A stretch of DNA of 64,000 nucleotides from Tritrichomonas foetus (GCA_001839685.1 MLAK01000565.1:1-64000); one strand, 5' to 3'; counted from the stretch's first letter, positions 10,048-23,964 are shown. Numbers and translations are program-made. Notes: generated by a model from the letters alone, not told the origin.

Positions 10048-11246
10048 TTCCGTTAATTAAAAATTTCGTCTTAAAATATTCGACACTTAATTTGAAATAT
10101 TTGCGAACTTTTTGAAAGTATTTGTGAAAGAATGTTTACGTTACTTTAATCAAGGTCAATTATTTTGTCGATAACCGGTTGAAAAGTGATGTGAAAAGGT
10201 TGAGGAAAAATAAAAACAGATCACTAGAACTAAAAATTCAATCAAAACTGGGGTCCAAATTGTGCAATTTCACTATACTATTGTTTAAATATGCGTAGAT
10301 AGTAAAATGAAGATTTGGTATTTGACAAGATATATGGAAAACGATTTTTTGACTAAAAATTAGTCTTAATGGATAAAAACATTTAATTAAGACTTTTGGC
10401 ATATGAGTGAGTGAAAAAGGGATCAAAATCTAAAAATAGAAAATGATATAGATTCACTTCATTATTTCTATTTTGCCCTTTAATATTGCATTACCAATAT
10501 ATATTGTGGCATACATGAATGTGCAAAAATTCCTACATGCGACGTTTCGTAATTCATATGGAATAAAATTTTCCCTTCCTCTTTGAATCGATCTTGAATA
10601 ATGTAATTGTGATTGTTCTGGTGAGTCTTGTCGACTGTCTATAGATATTTCAATTATGGAAGAATGATTCATGCCAAACAATCTGGATGCTATAAAATTA
10701 TAATATTGATGATAGATCAATATTAATACAGCCAAAGATAATTGATACACAATTGATTTAAGATATTCGCGAATGAGACAAACAATATTACGAATGAACC
10801 TTTACTGTAATAACAACTAAAATGTATAAAAGGAACATATTATGCCTAATTTTAGCATTATACAATTTTTATTCATTGTCATTCATCCCATAGTTGGTCT
10901 CTTTCTCAAATGAACTGATGGTTTAATTCGCTTGTCCCTTTGAAAATACTGATCATACTTTTTTTATATTTGGATAATTATAACATCTACTCTTGTAAAC
11001 TCAATTCACTCTATTAACTCAAAAAATAGGATTAATAAAAAGAAATATAGTAAATTCGTCTGATGATGAACCCAATTATCCGATGATATAAAATCTTGTA
11101 AAAAACAAATATATAATAATTCCCTCTAAAAGCAAACAAAGAAAACAAAATGAAAGCAACGAAAATAAAACAAAGAATAGTTTTATTGACTTAAGCTTTA
11201 GTGAATTTTTTTTTTATTAGATGATAACTTTTATATTATATATACT
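10048..11246. other. Intergenic region
   Basis: About 1.2 kb between the DNAI1 start and the 3' end of the TauE/SafE gene. It contains only short AT-rich frames and the upstream motif noted at 10106. An A/T-rich stretch at about 11100-11220 precedes the TauE stop codon. Confidence 0.6.
10106..10116. promoter_or_regulatory. AACTTTTTGAA upstream motif of DNAI1
   Basis: The recurrent AACTTTTTGA motif lies about 60 bp upstream of the DNAI1 start. Read in the gene's direction it is TTCAAAAAGTT. It is one of about a dozen intergenic copies in the window, and its role as a promoter element is inferred. Confidence 0.45.
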
Positions 11247-12977
11247 TTATGTGCAGTATGGACGGAAGTTCATATTTCGTTTAAGCTTGAAGTTGTCAAT
11301 GATTTCAGTAACACCAATATATCCTAAGAGGAAAGTAGCGACAGTGATGACAGCACCAAGAAGCCAAAGGATCAAAGTCCTGTTGTTGGTCTTCTTGATA
11401 ATTGCTTTAAGAACGAAAATACCAATGAGGAAGGAAACGAATCCAAAGGCACTGTATATTCCAAATTCTGCGTATCCTAATGTTCCGTTGGCGATATATG
11501 AGATAGATGTGATACTTGCAGTAAGTAAAACCATGAATGATGAAGTAGCAGCCATTTCTTCCGCTTCAATACCGAGGGAAAGAAGCATTGGGCCTTTGAT
11601 GATACCACCGCCAATACCAAGGAAACCTGAAGCAATACCGGCAACGATTCCAAAAATGACAATCTTTATAATCATGAATAAATTAAGTGGCGTTTTTGGA
11701 TTGATAACTGGATATTTACGAGCAATAGTAATCATCCAATACGAAATAAGGATGTAAATTGGGAAAGGTGCAAATGTAACAATCCAATATGTTGTTGAGC
11801 AGAATTTAATTCCAACAATAGATTCTGTTTGTGTTCCACCGCGAATAAATGGTGTAACAACAAAAATAATCCAAATGACAGCAAGAATGACAAGAACCCA
11901 TGGATTGTATGGTTTTTGTGGAAGTTCATTTTCAAGGTTTTCTGGATCTTTGCTTTCAGTAGCTTCAACATTTTCATCAACATTATCATTCAAATCTTTC
12001 TTTTCATTATTTGCTGATTCGTTATTTTCATCATTTTGATTTTCTTTCTCAATTGGATCTATGAACATAGTTCCTTCATCATTTCCTTTATCTTTACCAG
12101 CTTCCTTATCATTTTCTTTTTCATTTTGTTGATCAGTCTCTTTTTCTGAGCTTTCTTTGTTTTGATTTTCTTCACCATCTTTTTTGATTGGATCAACAAA
12201 ACCACCTTCAAGAGGCTTTGCGGAAGCATTATCAGGCTTTGGATTTTCTTTTCCTTCAGATTGTTCTTCATTTAAAGGCTTTTCAAGATCTTCAAGTTCC
12301 TTTTCTTTGTCGGCGTCTTGTTTAAGTGCCTTATTTTTCTTATATTCTTTGTAGCCTTTCTGGAATGTGGAAATTGCAGTATAAGCGAAGAGAATAATCT
12401 GACAAATGTAGAGGAGCCAATCTGGACAGGTTCCATTCAAAATAACACCAATAATAGTTCCAAGCCATGATATTGGTTCAATAATTGATGCAATGTTGTA
12501 ATTAATAAGTGGTCGATCATATTTGTAATGTCTATATCTGAGGTTAACCAAACTGACAGCGAGGGAGCCACCACTGATGACTGGGTTTGATGACATAATT
12601 GTGTAATCGGCAGGGAATAAGCAAATGAGCTGCAAAATTGGGACAATGATGGCACCACCACCAATTCCAACACCACTCACGAAAATACCGGCTAAAAAGA
12701 CGCAACACATTCCTACGATGATTCGGGTGTTCCATTTGTGGACTAGCGGTTCGTAATTACAAATATTGATTTTTTCTTTCTTCGAGTAAACGCAAAAGTA
12801 ACCGTCGCCGCATTGATCATCATTAGTACAAATATCGCAATAGCCTTCGTCGTTACAGAAAAGATTTTTTGTGCAATCAAATATTCGATCTTCTTTCCTG
12901 CATGTGTGATTTAATGGTATAGCGTTTGCAACACCTGCTAATGTTGCGAAAATAATTAGAGAATGAACGCAAAGCAT
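11247..12977 (-). CDS. TauE/SafE family membrane transporter with Cys-rich ectodomain
   Basis: A 576-residue polytopic membrane protein. A signal peptide (residues 1-19) precedes a lumenal/extracellular Cys-rich segment (26-73) with eight cysteines, including CDICTNDDQCGDGYFC. Two TauE/SafE halves follow, each opening with the family glycine motif: SGVGIGGGAIIVP (about 101-113) and SGFLGIGGGIIKGP in the second half. The halves are separated by a cytosolic, very acidic insert of about 150 residues (about 205-355) in which DPIKKDGEENQN and DPIEKENQNDEN look like an internal duplication. TauE/SafE proteins export organosulfonates or other anions in bacteria; the substrate here is unknown. Protist members with a Cys-rich N-terminus exist. 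The ATG at 12977 gives a good signal peptide, supporting the start. The stop codon continues into TAAA. Confidence 0.88.
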   Translation of the reverse strand: MLCVHSLIIFATLAGVANAIPLNHTCRKEDRIFDCTKNLFCNDEGYCDICTNDDQCGDGYFCVYSKKEKINICNYEPLVHKWNTRIIVGMCCVFLAGIFVSGVGIGGGAIIVPILQLICLFPADYTIMSSNPVISGGSLAVSLVNLRYRHYKYDRPLINYNIASIIEPISWLGTIIGVILNGTCPDWLLYICQIILFAYTAISTFQKGYKEYKKNKALKQDADKEKELEDLEKPLNEEQSEGKENPKPDNASAKPLEGGFVDPIKKDGEENQNKESSEKETDQQNEKENDKEAGKDKGNDEGTMFIDPIEKENQNDENNESANNEKKDLNDNVDENVEATESKDPENLENELPQKPYNPWVLVILAVIWIIFVVTPFIRGGTQTESIVGIKFCSTTYWIVTFAPFPIYILISYWMITIARKYPVINPKTPLNLFMIIKIVIFGIVAGIASGFLGIGGGIIKGPMLLSLGIEAEEMAATSSFMVLLTASITSISYIANGTLGYAEFGIYSAFGFVSFLIGIFVLKAIIKKTNNRTLILWLLGAVITVATFLLGYIGVTEIIDNFKLKRNMNFRPYCT

Positions 12978-14638
12978 GCTCGATGAATCAAAAAGTCGCG
13001 ATTATCAAGGTGTGAAATGATTTGGTGAAGAAAAACTTTTTGCATAAGTAAATGGTTAAAGTTCTTCTCTGGCCGCTGTGTAGGACCATATATCTATTCA
13101 TTTGATTCGTTACATTTAACAAATCGCCAGAAATATTATCCACTTTTCGATTGATTACTCAATTTTTCAGAATGTTTGGGAATTCTAAGATGCTTTCAAA
13201 AGAATGTGAAAATATTTTATGCACACTCTGAATTTGGTGAGTATTCAATTTATATTAAAATTTCTGAATAAAGTTGTTTAGAAGCTTAACTTTTTGATAT
13301 AATGGTTCAAACGATCTCAATTTTTCAAAATGTTCTAATGACTTTTTGAAGGGCGAAACATGTGAACATTGAATTCTTGTTTATATTCCATAGAAAATGG
13401 AAAACACTGAAAATATGAAATAATTCAATTAAATTCAGAAAGATCGGCTTCTACGATATTTCATAAATGTTTTTCAGCACTACCACAGGCAATGAAAAAG
13501 GAATATAAATGATTTTGCTTCATTTAACAACATTTTCTTATTGTATAACATGGAAATATAAAAAGGTATAATGCTCTTTATTCAAGATAAAACGTTATCA
13601 AATAAGAACATAATTTTGAATGTGTTCTGAATAATTCAATATCGATTCACCGAAGATTGAAAATATATTTCTATTCGAATAGAGGTCATACTTTTTTGTC
13701 GCCGCACTTTTTGAGCTTTTGAAAAACAAATCCTGAACGATAGGTTAAAAAATTGACAAAAATTGTTTTGGGCTAATTATTATGAAGAAAAAAACTTAGG
13801 ATTTGGTGGTTTTGCATGTTTTCAGCATGGTCAATTCATTAAAAGCTCCATCAATTTCTGAAATATACTCTGTGAAGGTTGTAATATATCATCAGGATTT
13901 GGATTCATTCATTGCACTCACTTGAATTGCTGAAGACAGATTAAATTGCTCCTAATTCTAAGTGAACGTCAATGAATTATTTCATTGCGAGGTAAGTTTC
14001 TATGAATTTTAGAATGGCAAGCTACTTTCTATCGTTCTGTAATTTTTTAAAATCACTCAAAAAGTGTGCACATAAAAAGTAAGAAACTTTGAATTGAATT
14101 TTTAGTGAACAAACTTTTGTGACTTGCGTCACTAAAAAATCATTTAATTATGGTACTTTGTTAAAGATTGGATGCTCTTATATCTGTTAATTCATTCATA
14201 TGGTAAAATTTCCCAAAAATTGAGTCTCAAGGTTAATTTTTTTCATGACGGGCATGAATTTATATCAACTTTTACAATATTTAAATGGCCTCAATCAGAA
14301 AGTTGTTGTCTACAATGATGATTCTAAATACATTTTTCTAAAAAACAATGGCCTACTATGCTCAATAATTATGTGGAAGCATTAACATAAAAAAAGAGCT
14401 CCGATGATTGTTCATTCTTTGTGAATAAAACACAGTGTGTAGAACACACCGATAAGAAAATTGATCACATGACTGACCAGATAAAATAAGAAAATGTTTA
14501 ACGAAGGGAAAATCATCCTATCGTTCTCAGATTCTTGAATGAATGAAATGTCATATAAAAAATGTTGACTTTTTAAATGTCTTTTCTATCAAAATCGCGG
14601 TTTTTCACGGTTTATTACGGTTTGGCCGTCCTTTTCGA
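12978..14638. other. Intergenic region between divergent genes
   Basis: About 1.66 kb with no credible gene. It contains further copies of the upstream motif (ACTTTTTGA 13289-13297, TCAAAAAGT 14057-14065) and a short hairpin, gtgtgtagaacacac, near 14435. Nothing else was recognised. Confidence 0.6.
12988..12996. promoter_or_regulatory. TCAAAAAGT upstream motif of TauE/SafE gene
   Basis: An exact copy of the recurring motif 11 bp upstream of the ATG. A related ACTTTTTGC lies about 55 bp upstream (13030-13038). Function is inferred from recurrence only. Confidence 0.4.
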
Positions 14639-15088
14639 ATGCCGACACGTTTTCATAAGTCGAGAAAACTCCGTGGTCAAGAATCTATGGGTTATGGCCG
14701 TGTAGGAAAACACAGGAAATCACCAGGAGGTCACGGTAATGCTGGTGGTATGCACCACCAACGTACCTGGTTCGATCGCTATCACCCAGGTTACTTCGGT
14801 AAAGTCGGTATGCGCCATTTACACCTTCTTCCATGCCGCGAATGGAATCCATCAATCAATCTTGACAAATTATGGACACTCGTTCCACAAGAAGTCCGCG
14901 ATCAAGCCGCCACTAAGAAAGCAGGTGAAGCAGTTCCAGTTATCGACTGCATCGCCAATGGTTTCTTCAAAGTTACAGGCCGTGGCGAACTTCCAAAGAT
15001 CCCATTCATCGTTCGTGCCAAAGATTTCACAGAATCTGCTGAAAAGAAGATCAAGGAAGCCGGCGGCGCTTGCGAAAAGGTCAAGTAA
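14639..15088 (+). CDS. RPL27A: 60S ribosomal protein L27a (uL15)
   Basis: The 149-residue product is uL15, a large-subunit protein that binds 28S r[17 protein letters not shown], followed by the glycine-rich [18 protein letters not shown] and a KVGMRHLHL block, is diagnostic of the eukaryotic L27a form, which is normally about 148 residues. The frame is open 32 codons upstream to an earlier ATG at 14543, but the ATG at 14639 gives the canonical N-terminus and is chosen. Codon use is richer in C-ending codons than in neighbouring genes, as expected for high expression. The stop TAA runs into TAAATTTT, fitting the trichomonad habit of overlapping stop and poly(A) signal. Confidence 0.97.
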   Translation: MPTRFHKSRKLRGQESMGYGRVGKHRKSPGGHGNAGGMHHQRTWFDRYHPGYFGKVGMRHLHLLPCREWNPSINLDKLWTLVPQEVRDQAATKKAGEAVPVIDCIANGFFKVTGRGELPKIPFIVRAKDFTESAEKKIKEAGGACEKVK

Positions 15089-15621
15089 ATTTTGATAAAA
15101 TATTTTAAATTCTATGACTCTTGTCAAATTTGATAATTTCTCCTTTTTTTTTTTTATTTTTTTTTTTTTTATCTTTATTACATCCAACTTGTCTTAAAGC
15201 ATTCTTTGAATTTGATGGATGAAGATTGAAATTCTTCATTTTATTCATCAAATAAATTATTTAATTCACTGAGAAGTCATATGAAAAAAAAAGGTCAAAT
15301 ATAGGTCAAAAGTAGGAATAGATAAATTTGATGAGATATTTGTTTTAGATCCTTTGATAAGATTTTTTATAGTGGTTGAAAATAACTAGTGATGTCAGAG
15401 TTCAATATTATCACACATTTTGTTGTTTATATACCAATATAAACTATAAACCTAATAAACCCGCAAAAGCATTATTCAGAAAATGTTTTATCTGTTGTGA
15501 TTTACTTGATAGTGATCTATCAAAGACGACATGATAATGTTTTCACAATATGTGGTTAGATTATTGTGATAAAAAGATCGTTTTAATACACGTTTAAATT
15601 TAAAGTTATCATTTCTCGGGG
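15089..15621. other. Spacer between RPL27A and IFT81
   Basis: About 530 bp, with T-rich tracts at 15143-15170 just after RPL27A. No gene was seen. The last 15 bp hold a candidate initiator. Confidence 0.6.
15609..15613 (+). promoter_or_regulatory. Candidate initiator TCATT of IFT81
   Basis: This matches the trichomonad Inr consensus TCAY(T/A), with the central A 11 nt upstream of the IFT81 ATG, the expected short 5' leader. Such 5-mers occur often by chance in AT-rich DNA. Confidence 0.4.
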
Positions 15622-17481
15622 ATGACAGACGCCAATAAAAATATTGAAGAACAGATAGTTGGATTCCTTAAAGGATATCTCAACCTAAGCTTTACACTTT
15701 TCCAATTCTCAGAAATCAGCGGTCGAGATCTTCTCGAATTATTGAACTCGATTGCCCACAACATCAGCGAAACCCAGCCAGAAAAGCTTGGAACGGAAAA
15801 GATAGAAGCCACTGTCGATAGACTCTCAGAATTTTTACGAATTTTGAAATACGATTTTCCTGTCGATCCTGAAGAATGGGACGTAAGGCTAACTAATGCA
15901 GATAAAGAGCTTATATATCCGGCTATGCTTTGGCTTCTTAGTGACTTTGAAGGAATGAAGACAAGAGCTTATAAGGCCAAATACAGTGAAGAGGTTTCAA
16001 TTCCCGAAGAAATCAAAGTCGACCCAACGGTGTCAGAATTAATAACTCAGCATAGAGAATTAAGAGAAAGATTTGATGATGTTCTCCAAGAATATGATGA
16101 AATTGGTGGAACGAATGTTGATGAGCTCAAAACAACACTGGCTGACCTTGAAGCCGATAAAGCACGCTTGGCCACAAGGATCAGTGGCTTTAAGAGGAAG
16201 CTAGCAAAAGTTTCTAACTTGGATGAATTGTTAAAATGGACAACCAAACTTAGAATTGAGAGTGAACGTGAAATGAAATTGAATGATGAACTCCAACGCA
16301 TAAATGATGAAAAAAGACTCCTTATGCATCGTCAGCAATCGTCAGCAGAAAAGTTGAAAAACATGAAATCTCATCTACAAGAAAAACTAGCAGCTCTTAA
16401 GCAAGAATATGAATCACTCTCTAATCAAGGACCATCAAATGCCGCTTCACCAAATGAGAAAACTTTAATGATGAGCCAGCATCAAGTCATCGCTGCAACA
16501 AAACGTCGTGATATGAAGAAGAAACAATTAGCAGACTTACAGAAGCAAAGAAGTGAAGCTGAACAAGAGTTACAAAGAAAGCAGCAAGATGGTGCAATTG
16601 AAGTTCCATCACCAACCCAGTTCGCTCAATATGTTCGTTCACTTAAAGATAAAAATGAAGTTTACAAGCAGAAACAATCAGAACTTGCTACTGTTCGACG
16701 TGAATTAGCAGTAATGATGCGTACCGAAGAAATTGTTAAGACACAAAACGAACATAATTTACATGAAATCCAAAGAATAGAAAGACAAAGAGGTGTTGGT
16801 GGTTTTAGAGAAGCTCGTGAACAATTAGAAAAAGTATCAGCTGTTAAAGCCGATCTTGATGATATGAAAGGAAAAACTCTTGAAGAAATGAGTGCTATTT
16901 CTAAAGAAATCCAAAAGGGAATTCAAGCTAGGCAATCTGAATTAAAACCACTTGTTTCAAAACTTCAAGATCAACGTAAGAAGAAAGCAGCTGTTGAAAG
17001 TAAATATCTTCAAGCAAAACAAAGATATCAAAATGCTATTTCTGAATATGATTCGGTGTGTATGGAACTTGATGAAGAATCGAAGAAGCTTAAAGGTGAT
17101 ATTGGTCAATATCAATCCAAATATCATAACACAAATCAGCTTCTTGCTAGTTTAGAGAGGACTTTACGACGAGCAAGAGAAGAAGAATCTGCAACGACAA
17201 CAGGTAATGCGATTTCTAAAGAAATCAAAACATATGCAGATTATTTCCAAAAAGCTTCTCATAAGCTAAAGAAAGAAACAAGAGCCTTAAAAGAACAGAA
17301 AAAGACAATTGGAACACAAACAGAATCCAATCAAAAACAGCTTGAAATGTTCCAATCATTGCGTAGACTTTTACAAGTTAAACTTGAATGCACAAAAATT
17401 GCGAAGAAACAAAAGGAAGCAGAATTAATTAAGGATGACATAGAAAGACAGAACCCCGAAGAAATTATTACTATCGAATAA
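15622..17481 (+). CDS. IFT81: Intraflagellar transport protein IFT81
   Basis: A 619-residue IFT-B core subunit that pairs with IFT74 and binds tubulin for delivery into flagella. The N-terminal calponin-homology-like domain (about 1-125) includes LRILKYDFPVD and LIYPAMLWLLSD, matching the IFT81 ILKY...VIYPVLHWLL pattern. The rest is coiled coil with family-specific blocks: QFAQYVRSLKDKNEVYKQK, MMRTEEIVKTQ, GVGGF.EAREQLEKVSA, DMKGKTLEEMS and YQSKYHNTNQLL. The length is slightly under the human 676. The candidate initiator TCATT is 11 nt upstream. It is tail to tail with CFAP206, with 272 bp between stops. The stop continues into TAAA. Confidence 0.96.
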   Translation: MTDANKNIEEQIVGFLKGYLNLSFTLFQFSEISGRDLLELLNSIAHNISETQPEKLGTEKIEATVDRLSEFLRILKYDFPVDPEEWDVRLTNADKELIYPAMLWLLSDFEGMKTRAYKAKYSEEVSIPEEIKVDPTVSELITQHRELRERFDDVLQEYDEIGGTNVDELKTTLADLEADKARLATRISGFKRKLAKVSNLDELLKWTTKLRIESEREMKLNDELQRINDEKRLLMHRQQSSAEKLKNMKSHLQEKLAALKQEYESLSNQGPSNAASPNEKTLMMSQHQVIAATKRRDMKKKQLADLQKQRSEAEQELQRKQQDGAIEVPSPTQFAQYVRSLKDKNEVYKQKQSELATVRRELAVMMRTEEIVKTQNEHNLHEIQRIERQRGVGGFREAREQLEKVSAVKADLDDMKGKTLEEMSAISKEIQKGIQARQSELKPLVSKLQDQRKKKAAVESKYLQAKQRYQNAISEYDSVCMELDEESKKLKGDIGQYQSKYHNTNQLLASLERTLRRAREEESATTTGNAISKEIKTYADYFQKASHKLKKETRALKEQKKTIGTQTESNQKQLEMFQSLRRLLQVKLECTKIAKKQKEAELIKDDIERQNPEEIITIE

Positions 17482-17753
17482 ATCTTTATTTAAATTTTTA
17501 TTTGTAAAGAATTAATAAGATTCAAATTGTGATATTTTTACTATTTTTTTAGCATATTTCCATTTTCGAGTAATATACAAGAAATATTATTTCATCGAGT
17601 TCTTAAGATAATTATTATTATAGATCCATAAAGATAATTTTTTTATGACAGAAATATTGTCATTCTGAAACAATAAAGTCGGAATTAATGTTAAAAATAA
17701 TGAGAAAAGAAAGTAATAAGAAGTAGATGTTCGAATATCTTTTATTTATCTCT

Positions 17754-19607
17754 TTATTTATTCAAATCAAGGGTCATAGTGACAACAGTTGCCTTAGTTT
17801 GTGTGTCTCCACGAAGTCCCGCAATGTACCTAACAGTCTTTGGCATGGCGACACCGGAGTCAACTCTCGTTTGCTCGTTCTTGTCGCGTTTTTCGACTGT
17901 TTGAATTTGTGTTTCTCTTCTGAAGTGAGATGTATCTGTTTGGTTACCTTTAGTTCTCTTGTTTTCGAGTCCCTTGAGAATCTTCTTCCTCTTCATTAAC
18001 TCCCATTGGTTCCAATGATAGGTTCTATCAATATATGATTCTATTGGATGAAGTTCTGTTTCAATTCCAGCATCACGATATTTCGAATTAGGTGGCTCTG
18101 GAACCTTTGCCTTTACTGGAATCTTTGGTGCATGCAAGTTTTGGAATTCTGCTTGCAAGCCGAGTAAAGAAACAAGTTCTGGATGCTTCTTGGCAACAGC
18201 TATTGCTTCTTGATGCCATTTTGCAGGATCTTGTTGGAATTTTGCACGCTTGTCTTGATCAACAAAAGCATAATACTTTCTTTCCCATTTGATGCTTCCC
18301 AAGACAACATCACCTGGTAAAAGAAGCCCATCTCTTTCAACAAGAGTCACTGGACAGAAACCATTAAATGCAAATTCTCCATCAGCATCACGTTGAACCA
18401 AAACCGGCTGTGAATCGTCTGCAACGACTTCACTTTCTTTTGGAATTGGTGGTGCGTTTGGATCATCGAATTTGACCTCAGTTTGTTGGACGGCTTGACG
18501 TGATGTTGTTGGACTTTCTGCCTTTTCATTAATTGAGTAGTTGAAAGTGTCACGGTGCTTTCTTAAGCGGGCGAGAAGAAGTTCAAATGATTTGATTTGA
18601 TCTTCTGCAGATTTGAAGCTCATCCAGACGACGGAAAGTGCTGAAAATATCGGGAAAGCTTTAGCAGTTGGAACAGAATCACTTAACTCCATCAAACCGC
18701 GAAGATTTTCAATAAGGCTGTCAAATTCAACGCAACTCTGTTCGATGCTCTTGGAGACCTCCCTGAGGCGGTTGAGGAGGAGCTCGTAGAAGAATAGGAA
18801 CTGCTGACGATTGGCGAGTTCGTCTGTGAGACGACGGCGAAGTTGGATCATTTCGCGTGGCTCCCCTGGTTTTGGATCTGGCTTCAATTGCTCGTTATAT
18901 TGAATAATTGTAGAATTGATGTTATCGATTGATTGCTGGATTCGGTTTTTGAGGGCGTCGAGCTTTTTGGGAATCTCGAGACGAAGATTCGTTGATGGAT
19001 CTGCCATATCGCCGCCAAACGTCTGGAAAACGCGAACACCGAGAACTAATTTTGAGACCTCTTGAAGGTGCTTCCTTTTGTCGTCATCGCTTCCGGCGAT
19101 AAATTTGGATAAATCGGATGGTGGAAAAACTTGCTCGAGAGCGGCGGTTGCTTGTCGGACGCACTGTGGATCATTCGGTGATCCCCATTTTGATGAAATA
19201 ATGGTGTAAGATACGATTTTACGATAGAGGGATTCTAATGCGGTTGTTGATCTGGCACGCGTTGTAATTAACTCTTGCTCGATTGCGCTGCGATGTTCAT
19301 TCTCACGATCTTCACGTTGCTTTTGTGAGCGTTCACTTTGGGCGAGACCAAGATCCATATCGACCTGCATGCGGATGGTGAGCATTGGAAGCGACTCTGG
19401 ATCTTGGAGGAGCTCCAAAGCTTCATTGTGAAGTTTGACTGTCTTCTCTTCGTCAAGTGGTTGTGAAACGTCTATTTGGTAATCATCGATGTTTCTTGAA
19501 ATGATTGACCTGACTGTGTAAGCAATAAGAGCTGGAGTTGCTTCAATATTGTGTGCGGAACACTCGTCTGTGAGCGTTTGAACGATCGCAATGATCGAAT
19601 CCTCCAT
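17754..19607 (-). CDS. CFAP206: Cilia- and flagella-associated protein 206 (CFAP206/FAP206)
   Basis: A 617-residue axonemal protein of the DUF3508 family. In ciliates and animals it docks radial spoke 3 (and dynein c) to doublet microtubules. Diagnostic segments are ALESLYRKIVSYTIISS (about residues 120-136), GSPNDPQCVRQATAALEQVF, the mid-protein VPTAKAFPIFSALSVVWMS, GFCPVTLVERDGLLLPG, and near the C-terminus YHWNQWELMKRKK, QTDTSHFRRETQ and RYIAGLRGDT, all collinear with the human protein (622 residues). The ATG at 19607 gives a natural N-terminus. It converges with IFT81, another flagellar gene. The stop is followed by an overlapping TAAATAAA. Confidence 0.95.
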   Translation of the reverse strand: MEDSIIAIVQTLTDECSAHNIEATPALIAYTVRSIISRNIDDYQIDVSQPLDEEKTVKLHNEALELLQDPESLPMLTIRMQVDMDLGLAQSERSQKQREDRENEHRSAIEQELITTRARSTTALESLYRKIVSYTIISSKWGSPNDPQCVRQATAALEQVFPPSDLSKFIAGSDDDKRKHLQEVSKLVLGVRVFQTFGGDMADPSTNLRLEIPKKLDALKNRIQQSIDNINSTIIQYNEQLKPDPKPGEPREMIQLRRRLTDELANRQQFLFFYELLLNRLREVSKSIEQSCVEFDSLIENLRGLMELSDSVPTAKAFPIFSALSVVWMSFKSAEDQIKSFELLLARLRKHRDTFNYSINEKAESPTTSRQAVQQTEVKFDDPNAPPIPKESEVVADDSQPVLVQRDADGEFAFNGFCPVTLVERDGLLLPGDVVLGSIKWERKYYAFVDQDKRAKFQQDPAKWHQEAIAVAKKHPELVSLLGLQAEFQNLHAPKIPVKAKVPEPPNSKYRDAGIETELHPIESYIDRTYHWNQWELMKRKKILKGLENKRTKGNQTDTSHFRRETQIQTVEKRDKNEQTRVDSGVAMPKTVRYIAGLRGDTQTKATVVTMTLDLNK

Positions 19608-20342
19608 TTAATTTATTTTGATATGAAAATGGCGTACGTTATTTAAATCAAAAGTACGTTTTTCTTCACTTCACAAATATCTTTTATTTGAAATATTCTC
19701 GAGACATCAAATACGTCGCAACAATGTGAAAATCGTCATATTCCATTGAGGTGATGAAAATACCATGTATTTGACATCTGAAGTAGAGGCGTTTGTAGCA
19801 AGGCGTTATATTGAGCAAACAAAGAAAAAATCACAATGAAACCTTAGGTCAATTTGATGGCGAATTAAAAGGTTAAATTTCATCACCTATCTAAAAATAC
19901 GATCATGTTGTTGTGATTTTGGATATCATCTTTCTGAACTATCATTACAGAAAGAACTATTATCACTGCCTATTTTATTTACCATGAAAATCAAAATATG
20001 TTGAAAAAGTTTCTGAATCGAAAATTATTTTTTCATTGAGAGTTTTATAATTTTTTTATTATTATTACAGAGTCTTCTCTCTTTGTATTGCTTACATTTT
20101 GTTAAATAATTTTAGATAATTTCGTGAGAAAAAAAAAATCATTTAAAAGTAGGTGATCACCAATTCGAAAAGTTCTAGATTTGAAAGAAATCCAGAAATT
20201 TCCCGATTGTCGAAAAGGTGAATGACGAGAAAGAAAAAAATTTGGGGTGATGAAAATTGGCGATAATGAAAAATATCAAAAAATCTGGAAAAAATAAATC
20301 TTTTTATTCGGGAAACGAAATGATTGTAACAGCATTTTATTT
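19608..20342. other. Intergenic region
   Basis: About 735 bp between the CFAP206 start and the WASHC3 3' end. AT-rich, with homopolymer runs near 20044-20060 and 20130. No gene seen. Confidence 0.6.
19622..19626 (-). promoter_or_regulatory. Candidate initiator TCATA of CFAP206
   Basis: On the minus strand this is TCATA, matching TCAY(T/A), with the central A 17 nt before the ATG. It is a weak individual call because the motif is short. Confidence 0.3.
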
Positions 20343-20975
20343 TCAGTCCTCGTTGAGGATGGATGGGTCGAGCCCCTCGGCCTCCATTTTTCCGGCGAGC
20401 GCGACGATTGGAACACCAATGTCCTTGAGTTTGAACCACCTCGCGAGGGCAGGATCCTTCCTTGGGTTGTATGCTTCTTCGCCACCCTCTTCGCCTTCGC
20501 CACCTTCTCCGCCTTCGGCCGTGGCAGATGGTGCGACTGATTCGGGGGGTGGGTCGTCGGCTGTTCTTGCTTTCGATGGAGGAGCGCCTGGTGGTGGAGG
20601 TGGGGGCGGCGGGGGTGGAGGTGGAGGTGGAGCACCTGGGCCTCCTGGCGGTGGCGGAGGAGGAGCTCCACCATCTGCTGGTGGTGCTCCGCCGCCAGTG
20701 TTTCCGTCTTGGTTCTGTTGGGGAGGTGGCCTTGGTGCCATTGGGGTACCTGGAGTAAAATCGAGGCCGTTTACGGAAGTCAATTTCTTTTCGAGAATTG
20801 TAGTGAGGATTTCAACGTTGGTTATACGCTCTGAAACTTCAAGGAGTTTCAAATCGCATATATTTGAGAAGCGATTCAAAAAATCAACAGTACGTTCGGC
20901 AAACTGATTGATAGATGCCATAATGCGCGAGTGACCGATGGAGTCTACGTTTCGATAATCGAGTGCGCCATCCAT
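20343..20975 (-). CDS. WASHC3: WASH complex subunit 3 (CCDC53)
   Basis: A 210-residue subunit of the endosomal WASH regulatory complex, which activates Arp2/3 actin branching on endosomes. The N-terminal coiled-coil segment ASINQFAERTVDFLNRFSNI (about residues 20-39), followed by KLLEVSERITNVEILTTILE, matches the CCDC53 pattern NQFV..TVQFLNRFS...IQQIETTLNILDAKL. After a long polyproline/glycine linker (about 80-150), the conserved C-terminal block KDPALARWFKLKDIGVPIVA...GLDPSIL matches YARYLKMVQVGVPVMAI..EGLDPDLL. The linker codes for uninterrupted proline runs that could bind profilin or SH3/EVH1-type domains. The region is GC-rich compared with the window because of the proline and glycine codons. 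Human CCDC53 is 194 residues. Confidence 0.93.
   Translation of the reverse strand: MDGALDYRNVDSIGHSRIMASINQFAERTVDFLNRFSNICDLKLLEVSERITNVEILTTILEKKLTSVNGLDFTPGTPMAPRPPPQQNQDGNTGGGAPPADGGAPPPPPPGGPGAPPPPPPPPPPPPPPGAPPSKARTADDPPPESVAPSATAEGGEGGEGEEGGEEAYNPRKDPALARWFKLKDIGVPIVALAGKMEAEGLDPSILNED

Positions 20976-23964
<2,989 letters not shown>

Noticed and set aside
10454..10750. 98-codon minus-strand frame between DNAI1 and the TauE/SafE gene
   Set aside because: No recognisable motif, composition like the surrounding spacer.
13300..13330. ggttcaaac-like stretch that could be a tRNA B-box
   Set aside because: No matching A-box or cloverleaf around it. No tRNA was found elsewhere by eye either.
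20257..20907. A long plus-strand frame with poly-Gly, opposite WASHC3
   Set aside because: It is the antisense of the polyproline linker; the minus-strand frame matches WASHC3 at both ends.
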